Source: Liolophura sinensis (taxonomy: Eukaryota; Mollusca; Polyplacophora; Chitonida; Chitonidae). Taken from it: 64,000 nt of DNA. Of the stretch, positions 61,401-64,000 are shown piece after piece. The DNA is taken from assembly GCF_032854445.1 (NCBI RefSeq), contig NC_088302.1, positions 55,964,237 through 56,028,236 on the forward strand, in the 5' to 3' direction. The notes beneath the pieces were generated by a model. The model worked only from the letters and a program-made list of their open reading frames with translations. It was not told the origin of the DNA and did no database searches. A program made the position numbers and the translations under genes. Positions within the stretch are counted from its first letter, which is position 1; every line of letters begins with the position of its first letter.

Positions 61401-64000
61401 CTCAGGTGATGGGTGCAGCTAGTGTTAGACATAGTCTTAGAAATATTTTGGATTCAGACCTCAGAAGATAAAGAATACAGTACAGAAAGAGTCTTTGTCA
61501 TCCCACAAATTAGATGTAGTACTTTTACTCATTTTGCACATTGCGCTGGAGTCTAGTGGTTTGAACAGAAATTTGGTATTCACTCCCCGTCTCGACCTGA
61601 AAAAATTTGCCAAAATTAAATCCCATAGAGACAGCAGGGTTTTGCGTTTATAAATAGGCTGGCGAGTTTGCTGTGCACTTTTATTAAAGAAGAATGCATT
61701 AGTTGAACCAGATATGGCTTTGTGAATGTCCTAATGAAAAATAGAGGGCAAAAGACTGACCTGTCTGTTTGTTATCAAGATGTTACCTAGACCAAAACAA
61801 AAAACAAAAAAAAAACAGTAGTTGATGAAGTTTTTGACACTGTTGATCTGTTGGGTGGTATTTTATAGTGAAGTGACAGACATCTGTGATTCTAGACATG
61901 ATCTGCAACATTCTACACATCCATAGCTGTACCTCCCTCCCTACCATATTTGTACCTCCCTCCCAACCACACATGGTGGTATTTTATAGTGAAGTGACAG
62001 ACATCTGTGATTCTAGACATGATCTGCAACATTCTACACATCCATAGCTGCACCTCCCTCCCTACCATATTTGTACCTCCCTCCCTACCACACATGGTGG
62101 TATTTTATAGTGAAGTGACAGACATCTGTGATTCTAGACATGATCTGCAACATTCTACACATCCATAGCTGTACCTCCCTCCCTACCATATTTGTACCTC
62201 CCTCCCTACCACACATGGTGGTATTTTATAGTGAAGTGACAGACATCTGTGATTCTAGACATGATCTGCAACATTCTACACATCCATAGCTGCACCTCCC
62301 TCCCTACCATATTTGTACCTCCCTCCCTACCACACATGGTGGTATTTTATAGTGAAGTGACAGACATCTGTGATTCTAGACATGATCTGCAACATTCTAC
62401 ACATCCATAGCTGCACCTCCCTCCCTACCATATTTGTACCTCCCTCCCTACCATATTTGTACCTCCCTCCCTACCACACATGGTGGTATTTTATAGTGAA
62501 GTGACAGACATCTGTGATTCTAGACATGATCTGCAACATTCTACACATCCATAGGCTGTACCTCCCTCCCTACCATATTTGTACCTCCCTCCCAACCATT
62601 CATATGTGTACCTCCAATCCAACCGTAGTTGTACCTCCCTCCCAACCAAGTTGCACCTGCCTCCCTCCCACCCACCCATCCACAAAAGCACTCCCACCAA
62701 TCCATCATCACAAGTACCTCCCACACATCTGCACAAGTACTTCCCACCCATTCATACACCTCCTGCTCATCCACGCACGTTCCTCCCACCCATCAGTACA
62801 TGTACTTACCACCCAACCATAGCTGTGCCTCCCACCCAACCATAACTATTTCCCACCCATCTACACAAGCACACCCACCCATCCACACACACATGTACCT
62901 CCCACCCATCCATCCCGCATGTATCTCCTGAACATCCACACATTTACCTCCGACCATCCACACAAGTGCCTCCCACCCATCCAAAAAAGTATCTCTGCCC
63001 ATGCATACATGTTGTTCCCGCCCATCCACACAAGTATCTCCCACCCATCCACAAAAGTACCTCATACTCATTTATACATGTATTTCCCATCCAACCATAC
63101 ACATACCTCTCACCCAGCCATATGTGTACCTACCACCTATCTATGCTTGTACCTCCCTCCCATCTACACAAGTAACTCCCACCCATTCATACATGTACCT
63201 TCCACCCATCCAACCTTCCACGCATCCATACTTGTATCTTCCGTCCATACAGTAACCCCCACCAACATATACCTCTCACCCATCCACACAAGTACCTCAT
63301 ACTCATTTATGCATTTACTTCCCATCCAACCGTACCTCCTGCCCATCCACACATGAATCTCCAACCAATCCATGCATGTACCTCCAACCCCTCTACACAT
63401 GTACCTTCAACCCATCTACACAAGTACCTCCCACCCAACCATAGATGTACCTCCCTCCCATCTACACAAGTAACTCCCACCCCTCTATACGTGTACCTCC
63501 AGCCATCCACACATGTACCTTCAACTCATCCATACAGGTACCTCCAACCCCCGTATACTTGTATCTCCAGCACATCTATATAGGTACCTCCAGCCCATTT
63601 ATAGCTGTACCTCCAACCCATCCATAGCTGTACTTCCCACCCAACCATAACATGAGTCTCCAACTTATCCATACACGTACCTCCATACACGTACCTCCCG
63701 CCCATCCACACATGAATCTCCAACTTATCCATACTCCAACCACTCTATACACGTACCTCCAATCCCTCTATACAGGTACCTCCAGCCCAGTCATAGCTGT
63801 ACCTCCCACCCATCCATACATGAATCTCCAACCTCTCTATACGTGTACGTCCAACCTATCTTATACCTGTACCGCCAACCCATCTATACATGTACCTCCA
63901 AACCCCAAACTCCCCTCTCCATTACATGTACCTCCAACCCCTGTGTACACGTACCTACAGATGACTCCTTACTTTCAGACTTGGCTCCACTGGTGTACCC
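16039..64000 (+). CDS. ATP10: Class V (ATP10-type) P4-ATPase, phospholipid-transporting flippase, 3' end outside window
   Basis: Exons 16039-16439, 28048-28252, 41538-41626, 41900-42003, 45500-45631, 47027-47157, 47653-47896, 49358-49431, 50493-50672, 51363-51843, 52202-52296, 52737-52863, 53406-53509, 57448-57528, 57795-58052, 59083-59137, 59389-59591, 59943-60143, 60360-60440, 61212-61316 and 63979 onward. All phases agree, giving 1117 residues up to exon 20. P4-ATPases flip phospholipids to the cytosolic leaflet; most pair with a CDC50 subunit. Seen: N-terminal [15 protein letters not shown] and first membrane pair in exon 1, actuator loop DGETNLKQR (DGET 185-188), phosphorylation site DKTGT (Asp 411), FTKGADS (663-669), TGDKQETA (785-792) and [11 protein letters not shown] (921-931). 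The long insert between the phosphorylation site and the nucleotide-binding domain and the SVRKRMS segment fit class V (ATP10A/B/D). The PISL motif of membrane helix 4 reads PLPL (358-361). Which ATP10 paralogue it equals cannot be decided. Confidence 0.94.
16440..18145. other. ATP10 intron 1, unique 5' part
   Basis: No exon, RNA gene or repeat recognised. The whole intron runs to 28047 (11.6 kb). Confidence 0.5.
18146..18361. repeat. 72-bp tandem repeat, three copies
   Basis: Three nearly identical units with AGTCCAGATGTGAGAATGAG, GATTGGTGGTTGG and CAGGCCTGTGCGCAGTG. The length being a multiple of three leaves a minus-strand frame open across it; nothing suggests coding. Confidence 0.88.
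18362..20724. other. ATP10 intron 1, unique stretch
   Basis: About 2.4 kb without recognised exons or repeats. Short open frames on both strands show no family similarity that I recognise. Confidence 0.5.
20725..20925 (-). mobile_element. SINE family A, inverted, nearly full length
   Basis: On the plus strand it begins TTTATTTATTTGATTG and ends in the inverted tRNA-like head (GAGCTGGACTTGAACTCAC, CAACTGAGCCACGGAGACC). An internal section covering the ATGCTGG/GGAAACC part is deleted. Confidence 0.85.
21106..21648. repeat. 33-bp minisatellite, first block
   Basis: About 16 copies of a unit containing ACCTCATACGGTACTCCAGC then TGTATATGGTAGA, with deletions in some. The 11-codon period leaves frames open. 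Confidence 0.88.
21649..21939. other. Unique spacer between two blocks of the same minisatellite
   Basis: About 290 bp of unique sequence interrupts the array. The same repeat resumes on its far side, so it is probably an insertion or a recombination product. Confidence 0.55.
21940..22152. repeat. 33-bp minisatellite, second block
   Basis: About six more copies of the unit at 21106-21648 (TATATGGTAGAACCTCATAC, GGTACTCCAGC). Confidence 0.88.
22153..22980. other. ATP10 intron 1, unique stretch
   Basis: Nothing recognisable. Confidence 0.45.
22981..23303. repeat. 37-bp minisatellite with a donor-like CAG/GTATGT in each unit
   Basis: About eight copies containing ATATCCACCTGGGATTATCA followed by GGTATGTACGGTAAC. 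TTATCAG|GTATGT resembles a 5' splice site in nearly every copy, but no exon borders this array. Confidence 0.87.
23304..24120. other. ATP10 intron 1, unique stretch
   Basis: Nothing recognisable. Confidence 0.45.
24121..24620. repeat. About 60-bp minisatellite, eight to nine copies
   Basis: The unit has GGCTGGTCATGTCTCATTTT, CATTTTAGGCACTGCCATTC and ATATATCTATA. The period keeps frames open in two phases; repeats of the same unit recur at 26398-26530 and 26998-27075. Confidence 0.88.
24822..25110. repeat. Diverged two-copy direct duplication (about 165-bp offset)
   Basis: About 24822-24945 and 24987-25110 share GACTCACATTTGT, GGTAACCAGATAG and CCTTATAT with many substitutions, so the duplication is older than the neighbouring arrays. 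Confidence 0.7.
25111..26017. other. ATP10 intron 1 stretch with a CpG-containing segment
   Basis: Mostly unique. About 25680-25950 is richer in CpG than its surroundings, and on the minus strand holds AAAATGGCGGC (YY1-like) and two donor-like sites (CCCCAG|GTGAGC and ATGAG|GTAAGT). No protein could be recognised; see findings. Confidence 0.4.
26018..27375. repeat. Composite block repeated three times (period about 570-590 bp)
   Basis: Copies start near 26018, 26606 and 27161 with AGAAGTAAAATAG, CAAGAACCATCCTTTCATTG and GTTCTGCTATCTAGC. They are joined by pieces of the 24-kb minisatellite and its terminal segment (GATGTTATGGCCTATCTGTG, also at 24603-24705). The third copy breaks off after GTGAATTCTT. 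Copies differ by few substitutions, so this is a recent complex duplication. Confidence 0.88.
27376..28047. other. ATP10 intron 1, unique 3' end
   Basis: No repeat recognised. It ends in acceptor TGATGTTTGTTACAG. Confidence 0.5.
28048..28252 (+). CDS. ATP10: ATP10 exon 2: actuator domain
   Basis: 205 bp completing Arg134 and encoding residues 135-202. It contains [31 protein letters not shown] and [17 protein letters not shown] corresponds to the TGES dephosphorylation motif of other P-type ATPases. Donor GTGAGT after TCGGACAGCAGCAATTCT. Confidence 0.95.
28253..28935 (+). repeat. 34/68-bp array derived from the 3' end of ATP10 exon 2 and its donor
   Basis: About 20 units each repeating GACAGCAGCAATNCTGTGAG then TACACACTGTCTCT, that is exon end plus donor plus intron start. 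Many units keep GTGAGT or GTAAGT. A higher-order 68-bp form alternates TTCTGTAAGTACACATTG with TGTTGTGAGTACACAC. Reading past the real donor gives a stop after six codons. Confidence 0.92.
28940..29125 (+). mobile_element. SINE family B, 3' portion
   Basis: Contains GCGGCTTACTTGCCTTCGG, GAAATCTGTCCTGCAACAAG, CATATGACTGAAAAAG and the CACTCACTCACTCAC tail of family B; the tRNA-like head is missing. Confidence 0.88.
29222..29395. repeat. About 49-bp repeat, four copies
   Basis: The unit holds TTATGCCATGTTCTGTACAG and AATGGTAATTAAATG. Confidence 0.85.
29396..31640. other. ATP10 intron 2, mostly unique
   Basis: A SINE family A 3' fragment lies at about 29722-29818 (GGGCTCTGTCCAGTTTCCTC, ACCATAATGCTG). 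Otherwise no exon or repeat is recognised; an open frame at 30624-30929 has no recognisable features. Confidence 0.5.
31641..31932 (-). mobile_element. SINE family B, inverted, head truncated
   Basis: On the plus strand it starts GTGAGTGAGTGCTTGGGG and includes CAGTCATATGACGATGAAGG, ACTTACCGAAGGC, GAGCCATTATACTGATACGG and CTTTTAAAGTTTTAGGTGTG. It stops before the pol III boxes. Confidence 0.88.
31933..33636. other. ATP10 intron 2, unique stretch with a tRNA-like SINE head fragment
   Basis: At about 32792-32860, CCCTGGTAGCTCAGTCGGC and GATCCAGGTTCACTCC resemble tRNA A and B boxes, but there is no full cloverleaf and it matches the head of SINE family B. The rest is unremarkable. Confidence 0.5.
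33637..34425. repeat. 32-bp minisatellite, about 24 copies
   Basis: Unit TATTACTGTGGCTCCCAGCT followed by ATTGCACACATG. Variants of 27-30 bp occur. Long overlapping frames across it are products of the repeat. Confidence 0.92.
34660..36690. repeat. 59/60-bp minisatellite, about 34 copies
   Basis: The unit contains GAGTATCAGTCGAATCATTT, ACCCACAACCCATGACCATG and AAAACCCCACAACGAGGAT. Runs of A and C vary by one base, alternating between 59 and 60 bp. It is 2 kb long and lies in ATP10 intron 2. Confidence 0.94.
36691..37160. other. ATP10 intron 2, unique stretch
   Basis: Nothing recognisable. Confidence 0.45.
37161..37485. repeat. 20-bp minisatellite, about 16 copies
   Basis: Unit TATATCACCTGGGTACTTTA with variants GGTAAT and GAGCACTTTT. 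Confidence 0.92.
37655..38645. repeat. About 51-bp minisatellite, about 19 copies
   Basis: Unit contains TATGGTTGTACCTCAGGGGC, ACTTACGGACCTGTTACATG and TGGTAGACC. Indels make the frame shift from copy to copy, against coding. Confidence 0.92.
38646..39585. other. ATP10 intron 2, unique stretch
   Basis: Nothing recognisable. Confidence 0.45.
39586..40010. repeat. 57-bp minisatellite, seven copies
   Basis: Unit contains GATGTACTGTATAGCTATGG, TGTTCAGGGAGTACTCTGTG and TTACACTTGTGTGTGCA. The period of 19 codons keeps three frames open across it. Confidence 0.9.
40088..41290. repeat. 45-bp minisatellite, about 26 copies
   Basis: Unit contains CAGTTGTATACTGATTCAGT, GGGCTCCCAGCTCTTG and TGTACAGAA. 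Because 45 is a multiple of three and the unit has no minus-strand stop in one frame, an open frame of about 300 codons with a 15-residue period exists there; I read this as a by-product of the repeat. Confidence 0.93.
41291..41537. other. ATP10 intron 2, 3' end
   Basis: Contains an inverted SINE family A fragment at about 41447-41505 (GAATATTTCACTTATACAAC, GACGGCC) and the acceptor TTTTCTCTGTTTGTAG. Confidence 0.6.
41538..41626 (+). CDS. ATP10: ATP10 exon 3
   Basis: 89 bp, phase 0 in, leaving two bases of a codon. It encodes [18 protein letters not shown] and DIYKFHGN; donor GTAAGT. Residues 203-231. Confidence 0.92.
41900..42003 (+). CDS. ATP10: ATP10 exon 4
   Basis: 104 bp. Acceptor TTTGTATTTTCAG, donor GTCGGT. 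It encodes [20 protein letters not shown] and [15 protein letters not shown], the conserved P4-ATPase strand leading to membrane helix 3. Confidence 0.93.
42004..43494. other. ATP10 intron 4, 5' part, with a 95-bp direct duplication
   Basis: About 42050-42145 and 42507-42600 are near-copies (AATGAAGTCAGGTCAG, TACAGGAAA, AATACCATTACTTATT), 455 bp apart. Nothing else is recognised. Confidence 0.65.
43495..43690. repeat. 16-bp minisatellite, about 12 copies
   Basis: Unit CAAACCAGTCGCTGGC with variants AGCAGCTGGC and TGTAGCTGGC. 16 bp is not a multiple of three, so the overlapping frames are accidental. Confidence 0.92.
43691..44335. other. ATP10 intron 4, unique stretch
   Basis: Nothing recognisable. 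Confidence 0.45.
44336..45099. repeat. 25-bp minisatellite with higher-order duplication, about 28 copies
   Basis: Unit TAGCTATGATACCCTTATAA then GTGAA. A block starting TGTGTACCATTCTAAGTGAA occurs twice (near 44325 and 44640), so the array itself was duplicated. It resumes after a SINE at 45437-45475, ending about 25 bases before exon 5. Confidence 0.92.
45100..45436 (+). mobile_element. Full-length tRNA-derived SINE (family B) inserted in the 25-bp minisatellite
   Basis: Head GATAACACAGTTAGTCGAG and GGGTCAATCCTGGGTCG with pol III box likeness; body GGAAGTTCCTCGCTAGGGC, AACTGGTTGACCGGTATCAG; tail CATATGACTGAAAAATTG and CACTCACTCACTCAC. Flanks TATGATACCCTT and TATGACACCCTT are target-site duplications of the minisatellite, differing at one base, so insertion came after array growth. 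Confidence 0.92.
45500..45631 (+). CDS. ATP10: ATP10 exon 5
   Basis: 132 bp. Acceptor GATGTGTATATTTGTAG, donor GTCAAG. It completes a Gly and encodes [20 protein letters not shown] then [20 protein letters not shown], the YAGxETK motif and membrane helix 3. Confidence 0.94.
45632..45935. other. ATP10 intron 5, unique part
   Basis: Nothing recognisable before the acceptor-derived array. Confidence 0.5.
45936..47026 (+). repeat. 65-bp array derived from the 5' end of ATP10 exon 6 and its acceptor
   Basis: Acceptors TTCTGTGTTTCAG recur every 65 bp from 45981 to 47021, 17 in all; the last is the real one. After each AG the unit reads GCAGTGATATCGTGGTTGGG then AACCAAGAGGATGTGTCTGT, giving [15 protein letters not shown] and a stop. 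This is recognisably the start of the real exon ([13 protein letters not shown]), so exon sequence was amplified with the splice site. Confidence 0.93.
47027..47157 (+). CDS. ATP10: ATP10 exon 6
   Basis: 131 bp, acceptor being the last of the 65-bp series; donor GTATTG. It encodes [34 protein letters not shown] and TYIIIFQ, the lumenal loop and the start of membrane helix 4. Confidence 0.92.
47158..47652. other. ATP10 intron 6
   Basis: Unique intronic sequence; no further feature. Confidence 0.5.
47653..47896 (+). CDS. ATP10: ATP10 exon 7: membrane helix 4 and phosphorylation site
   Basis: 244 bp, phase 0 in, one base out. It encodes [20 protein letters not shown] and [20 protein letters not shown] then [20 protein letters not shown]. 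Asp411 of DKTGT is the phosphorylated residue. The donor is taken as CATG|GTTGGT because it gives a Gly codon in frame with exon 8; it is weak, and the exon could run on into the 21-bp array by multiples of seven codons. Confidence 0.9.
47880..48231 (+). repeat. 21-bp array at the end of ATP10 exon 7, open in frame
   Basis: About 16 copies of TATCCCCATGGCTGGTACATC, in frame with exon 7 and encoding YPHGWYI repeats for 111 codons until TAAATGA. Units with CATGGTTGG keep a GT donor at the exon-7 position; those with CATGGCTGG have GC instead. Confidence 0.94.
48232..48610 (+). repeat. About 88-bp array of the exon 7 end plus intron start
   Basis: Four to five copies of a longer unit with TGTATGATAGGCGGCATTGA, CTATCCTCATGGTTGGTACA and TCTATAAATGATCGTGTAG. 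It repeats the last 25 bases of exon 7 ([10 protein letters not shown]) together with the following intron; it nests the 21-bp expansion. Confidence 0.9.
48611..48790. other. ATP10 intron 7, unique stretch
   Basis: Nothing recognisable. Confidence 0.4.
48791..49147 (+). mobile_element. SINE family B, nearly full length
   Basis: Head CCGGCCTGAATAGCACAATT and GTAGATCCACAGTCAATCC, body CATGAAGGGGATAGTGCAAT, tail CATATGACTGAAAAATTAAT and CACTCACTCACTCA. More diverged than the copy at 45100. Confidence 0.88.
49358..49431 (+). CDS. ATP10: ATP10 exon 8
   Basis: 74 bp. Acceptor TTGTGTTGTACAG, donor GTAAGT. It completes a Gly and encodes [18 protein letters not shown] then ISRCSS, a Ser/Arg-rich cytosolic insert typical of the variable loop in ATP10 proteins. 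Confidence 0.85.
49432..50492. other. ATP10 intron 8 with a minisatellite and a SINE fragment
   Basis: Contains the repeat at 49595-49922 and a SINE family A 3' part at about 50262-50430 (TTTCCTCTCCGGCCATACGT, GGCCGCCATCATATAAGTG). Otherwise unique. Confidence 0.65.
49595..49922. repeat. 34-bp minisatellite, about nine copies
   Basis: Unit GAAAGTCCAGGAAAACATAA then AATAGCAGCTTCTT, with shorter variants AGTCCTGGAAAACATGGAAT. Confidence 0.9.
50493..50672 (+). CDS. ATP10: ATP10 exon 9
   Basis: 180 bp, 60 codons. Acceptor TTTCCTCTGTTTAG, donor GTGGGT. It encodes [15 protein letters not shown] and [20 protein letters not shown], the conserved nucleotide-domain start of class V flippases. Confidence 0.92.
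50673..51362. other. ATP10 intron 9 with a minisatellite
   Basis: A 30-33-bp repeat (GTTATCAGTAACAGTGGGAC, TGTTTCTCCAGGAG), about eight copies, at about 50978-51262. The rest is unique. Confidence 0.75.
51363..51843 (+). CDS. ATP10: ATP10 exon 10: nucleotide-binding domain
   Basis: 481 bp. Acceptor TATATTGTGCAG, donor GTGAGA. It encodes a polar insert (residues 521-590), then [36 protein letters not shown] and [21 protein letters not shown] is the KGA nucleotide-binding motif. Confidence 0.95.
52202..52296 (+). CDS. ATP10: ATP10 exon 11
   Basis: 95 bp. Acceptor GATGTTTGTGCAG, donor GTAAGT. It encodes [20 protein letters not shown] then MAKR, the GLRTL strand of the nucleotide domain. Confidence 0.93.
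52297..52736. other. ATP10 intron 11
   Basis: Unique; nothing recognisable. Confidence 0.45.
52737..52863 (+). CDS. ATP10: ATP10 exon 12
   Basis: 127 bp. Acceptor TTTTTATTCAG, donor GTAACC. It encodes [20 protein letters not shown] and [10 protein letters not shown], leading into the P domain. Confidence 0.92.
52864..53405. other. ATP10 intron 12 with a SINE fragment
   Basis: An inverted SINE family A copy at about 53048-53200 (TTGGTGTGTTATGCCATACT, GATGGCGGCCAGAATTATGG). The remainder is unique. Confidence 0.7.
53406..53509 (+). CDS. ATP10: ATP10 exon 13: P domain, TGDK
   Basis: 104 bp. Acceptor TTACCTGCTTCACAG, donor GTCAGT. It encodes [20 protein letters not shown] and [11 protein letters not shown] (TGDK 785-788), part of the Mg/phosphate site. 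Confidence 0.95.
53510..54000. other. ATP10 intron 13, unique 5' part
   Basis: Nothing recognisable before the large acceptor-derived array. Confidence 0.5.
54001..57447 (+). repeat. 97/100-bp array derived from the 5' end of ATP10 exon 14 and its acceptor, 35 decoy copies
   Basis: TTGACAG|GAGACAGCCATTCAGGT recurs at 54008 and then every 100 or 97 bp to 57351; the real exon at 57448 is the 36th. Two forms exist. Form A (100 bp, about 15 copies, mostly 54008-55008) reads GTGGCTTTTGCCAGTGCTAA then GGTGAT, coding [12 protein letters not shown]. Form B (97 bp, about 20 copies) reads GTGGCGTATGCTAGTTAGGT, with a stop where the real exon has AAG. Form B is closer to the real exon. Each unit is about half exon and half intron end. 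Confidence 0.95.
57448..57528 (+). CDS. ATP10: ATP10 exon 14
   Basis: 81 bp, 27 codons, phase 0 on both sides: [20 protein letters not shown] then IINAKNK, donor GTGAGT. It is the last copy of the 97/100-bp series and the only one that continues into a full exon. Residues 790-816. Confidence 0.94.
57795..58052 (+). CDS. ATP10: ATP10 exon 15
   Basis: 258 bp, 86 codons. Acceptor CCCATTTTAG, donor GTATAG. It encodes a charged stretch with [11 protein letters not shown], then [14 protein letters not shown] and [14 protein letters not shown], the conserved P-domain segment. Confidence 0.94.
58053..58680. repeat. 19-bp minisatellite starting at the exon 15 donor, about 32 copies
   Basis: Unit GGCCACACACCTGTATTAA. 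The first copy starts at base 6 of the intron (GTATAGCCACACACCTG), so the array touches the splice site without including exon sequence. Confidence 0.93.
58681..59082. other. ATP10 intron 15, unique 3' part
   Basis: Nothing recognisable; ends in acceptor AATCTTGTGTTAACAG. Confidence 0.5.
59083..59137 (+). CDS. ATP10: ATP10 exon 16 (short)
   Basis: 55 bp encoding [18 protein letters not shown] plus one base of Gly921. Donor GTAAGT. It joins CRSTPIQK to GDGAND as in all P4-ATPases. Confidence 0.92.
59389..59591 (+). CDS. ATP10: ATP10 exon 17: GDGAND hinge
   Basis: 203 bp. Acceptor AAATTGATTTGCTAG, donor GTAAGT. It encodes [20 protein letters not shown] then [18 protein letters not shown] and [15 protein letters not shown], with the Mg-binding GDGxND motif and start of membrane helix 5. 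Confidence 0.96.
59592..59942. other. ATP10 intron 17
   Basis: Contains a short TA microsatellite at about 59781-59799; otherwise unique. Confidence 0.55.
59943..60143 (+). CDS. ATP10: ATP10 exon 18: membrane helices 5-6
   Basis: 201 bp, 67 codons. Acceptor CTGTCTTTTTCAG, donor GTACGG. It encodes [18 protein letters not shown], hydrophobic [20 protein letters not shown] and [11 protein letters not shown]. Confidence 0.94.
60360..60440 (+). CDS. ATP10: ATP10 exon 19
   Basis: 81 bp, 27 codons: [20 protein letters not shown] then LHFIPHL, acceptor TTCTGTGTTTTCAG, donor GTAAGT. The donor is the first of a tandem series. Confidence 0.92.
60422..60680 (+). repeat. 39-bp array derived from the ATP10 exon 19 end and its donor
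   Basis: Units ACATTTTATACCTCATTTGG then TAAGTATATGTGTACAAGT. Donors TTTG|GTAAGTAT recur at 60441, 60480, 60519, about 60559 and about 60634; two further units read TTAAGT and have lost the GT. The first units stay in frame ([13 protein letters not shown]). Confidence 0.92.
60681..61211. other. ATP10 intron 19, unique 3' part
   Basis: Nothing recognisable; a TTGTTGTTGTTG tract precedes the acceptor. Confidence 0.5.
61212..61316 (+). CDS. ATP10: ATP10 exon 20
   Basis: 105 bp, 35 codons: [20 protein letters not shown] then [15 protein letters not shown], a membrane helix. Acceptor TTGTTGTTGTAG, donor GTAAGT. Ends at residue 1117. Confidence 0.93.
61317..61829. other. ATP10 intron 20, unique 5' part
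   Basis: Nothing recognisable. Confidence 0.45.
61830..62570. repeat. About 121-bp tandem repeat, six copies
   Basis: Unit includes GGTGGTATTTTATAGTGAAG, GACAGACATCTGTGATTCTA, GACATGATCTGCAACATTCT and CCTCCCTCCCTACCATATTT. Copies are nearly identical. Confidence 0.93.
62571..63960. repeat. Degenerate C-rich minisatellite (about 18-24-bp units) up to the exon 21 acceptor
   Basis: Units based on CACAAGTACCTCCCACCCAT and CCATACATGTACCTCCAACC run for 1.4 kb with strong C/A over G/T strand bias. It appears to have grown from the pyrimidine-rich end of the 121-bp unit and stops just before the acceptor at 63978. It is G-rich on the minus strand. Confidence 0.85.
63979..64000 (+). CDS. ATP10: ATP10 exon 21, first 22 bases (cut by window end)
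   Basis: Acceptor CCTTACTTTCAG then codons TWLHWCT, continuing ETWCW of exon 20 in phase 0. The similarity to the membrane-helix loop of ATP10 proteins is short but fits. Confidence 0.7.

Overview
This is a eukaryotic, AT-rich, intron-rich genomic window. Protein similarity and two abundant tRNA-derived SINE families suggest a lophotrochozoan, most likely a mollusc (perhaps a bivalve); the species cannot be fixed from the sequence. I see no prokaryotic or organellar genes, no rRNA, no CRISPR array and no autonomous transposon ORF. Three protein-coding genes can be assembled exon by exon with matching splice phases.

(1) 1301-8024, plus strand: NSDHL-like sterol-4-alpha-carboxylate 3-dehydrogenase, six exons, with only the extreme N-terminus unassigned. 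(2) 15331-11334, minus strand: a complete five-exon COMMD8 orthologue of 185 aa. (3) 16039 to beyond 64000, plus strand: a class V (ATP10-type) P4-ATPase phospholipid flippase. Twenty complete exons and the start of a 21st give 1117 contiguous residues; the 3' end lies outside the window. COMMD8 and the flippase are head-to-head, 708 bp apart start codon to start codon, around a probable shared promoter with inverted CCAAT boxes and a CACGTG E-box. NSDHL and COMMD8 are tail-to-tail.

Most of the window is intron. About thirty tandem arrays (unit lengths roughly 9 to 121 bp) occupy a large share of it, together with SINE copies (two full-length ones with clear target-site duplications), a foldback MITE-like element and a composite block repeated three times around 24-27 kb.

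The most striking pattern is that at least six minisatellites are built from exon/intron boundaries: NSDHL exon 5 plus its donor; ATP10 exon 2 plus donor; ATP10 exon 6 acceptor (17 copies); ATP10 exon 7 plus donor (a 21-bp array that stays open in frame); ATP10 exon 14 acceptor (36 copies); ATP10 exon 19 donor. The copy that keeps the reading frame is always the exon-proximal one and the rest extend into the intron, so each of these introns carries tandem decoy splice sites. I regard this as the feature of the window most worth follow-up.

The three genes share no obvious pathway beyond membrane biology: NSDHL acts in sterol C4-demethylation at the ER, COMMD8 in the endosomal COMMD/CCDC22/CCDC93 (CCC) complex, and ATP10 proteins flip phospholipids across membranes.
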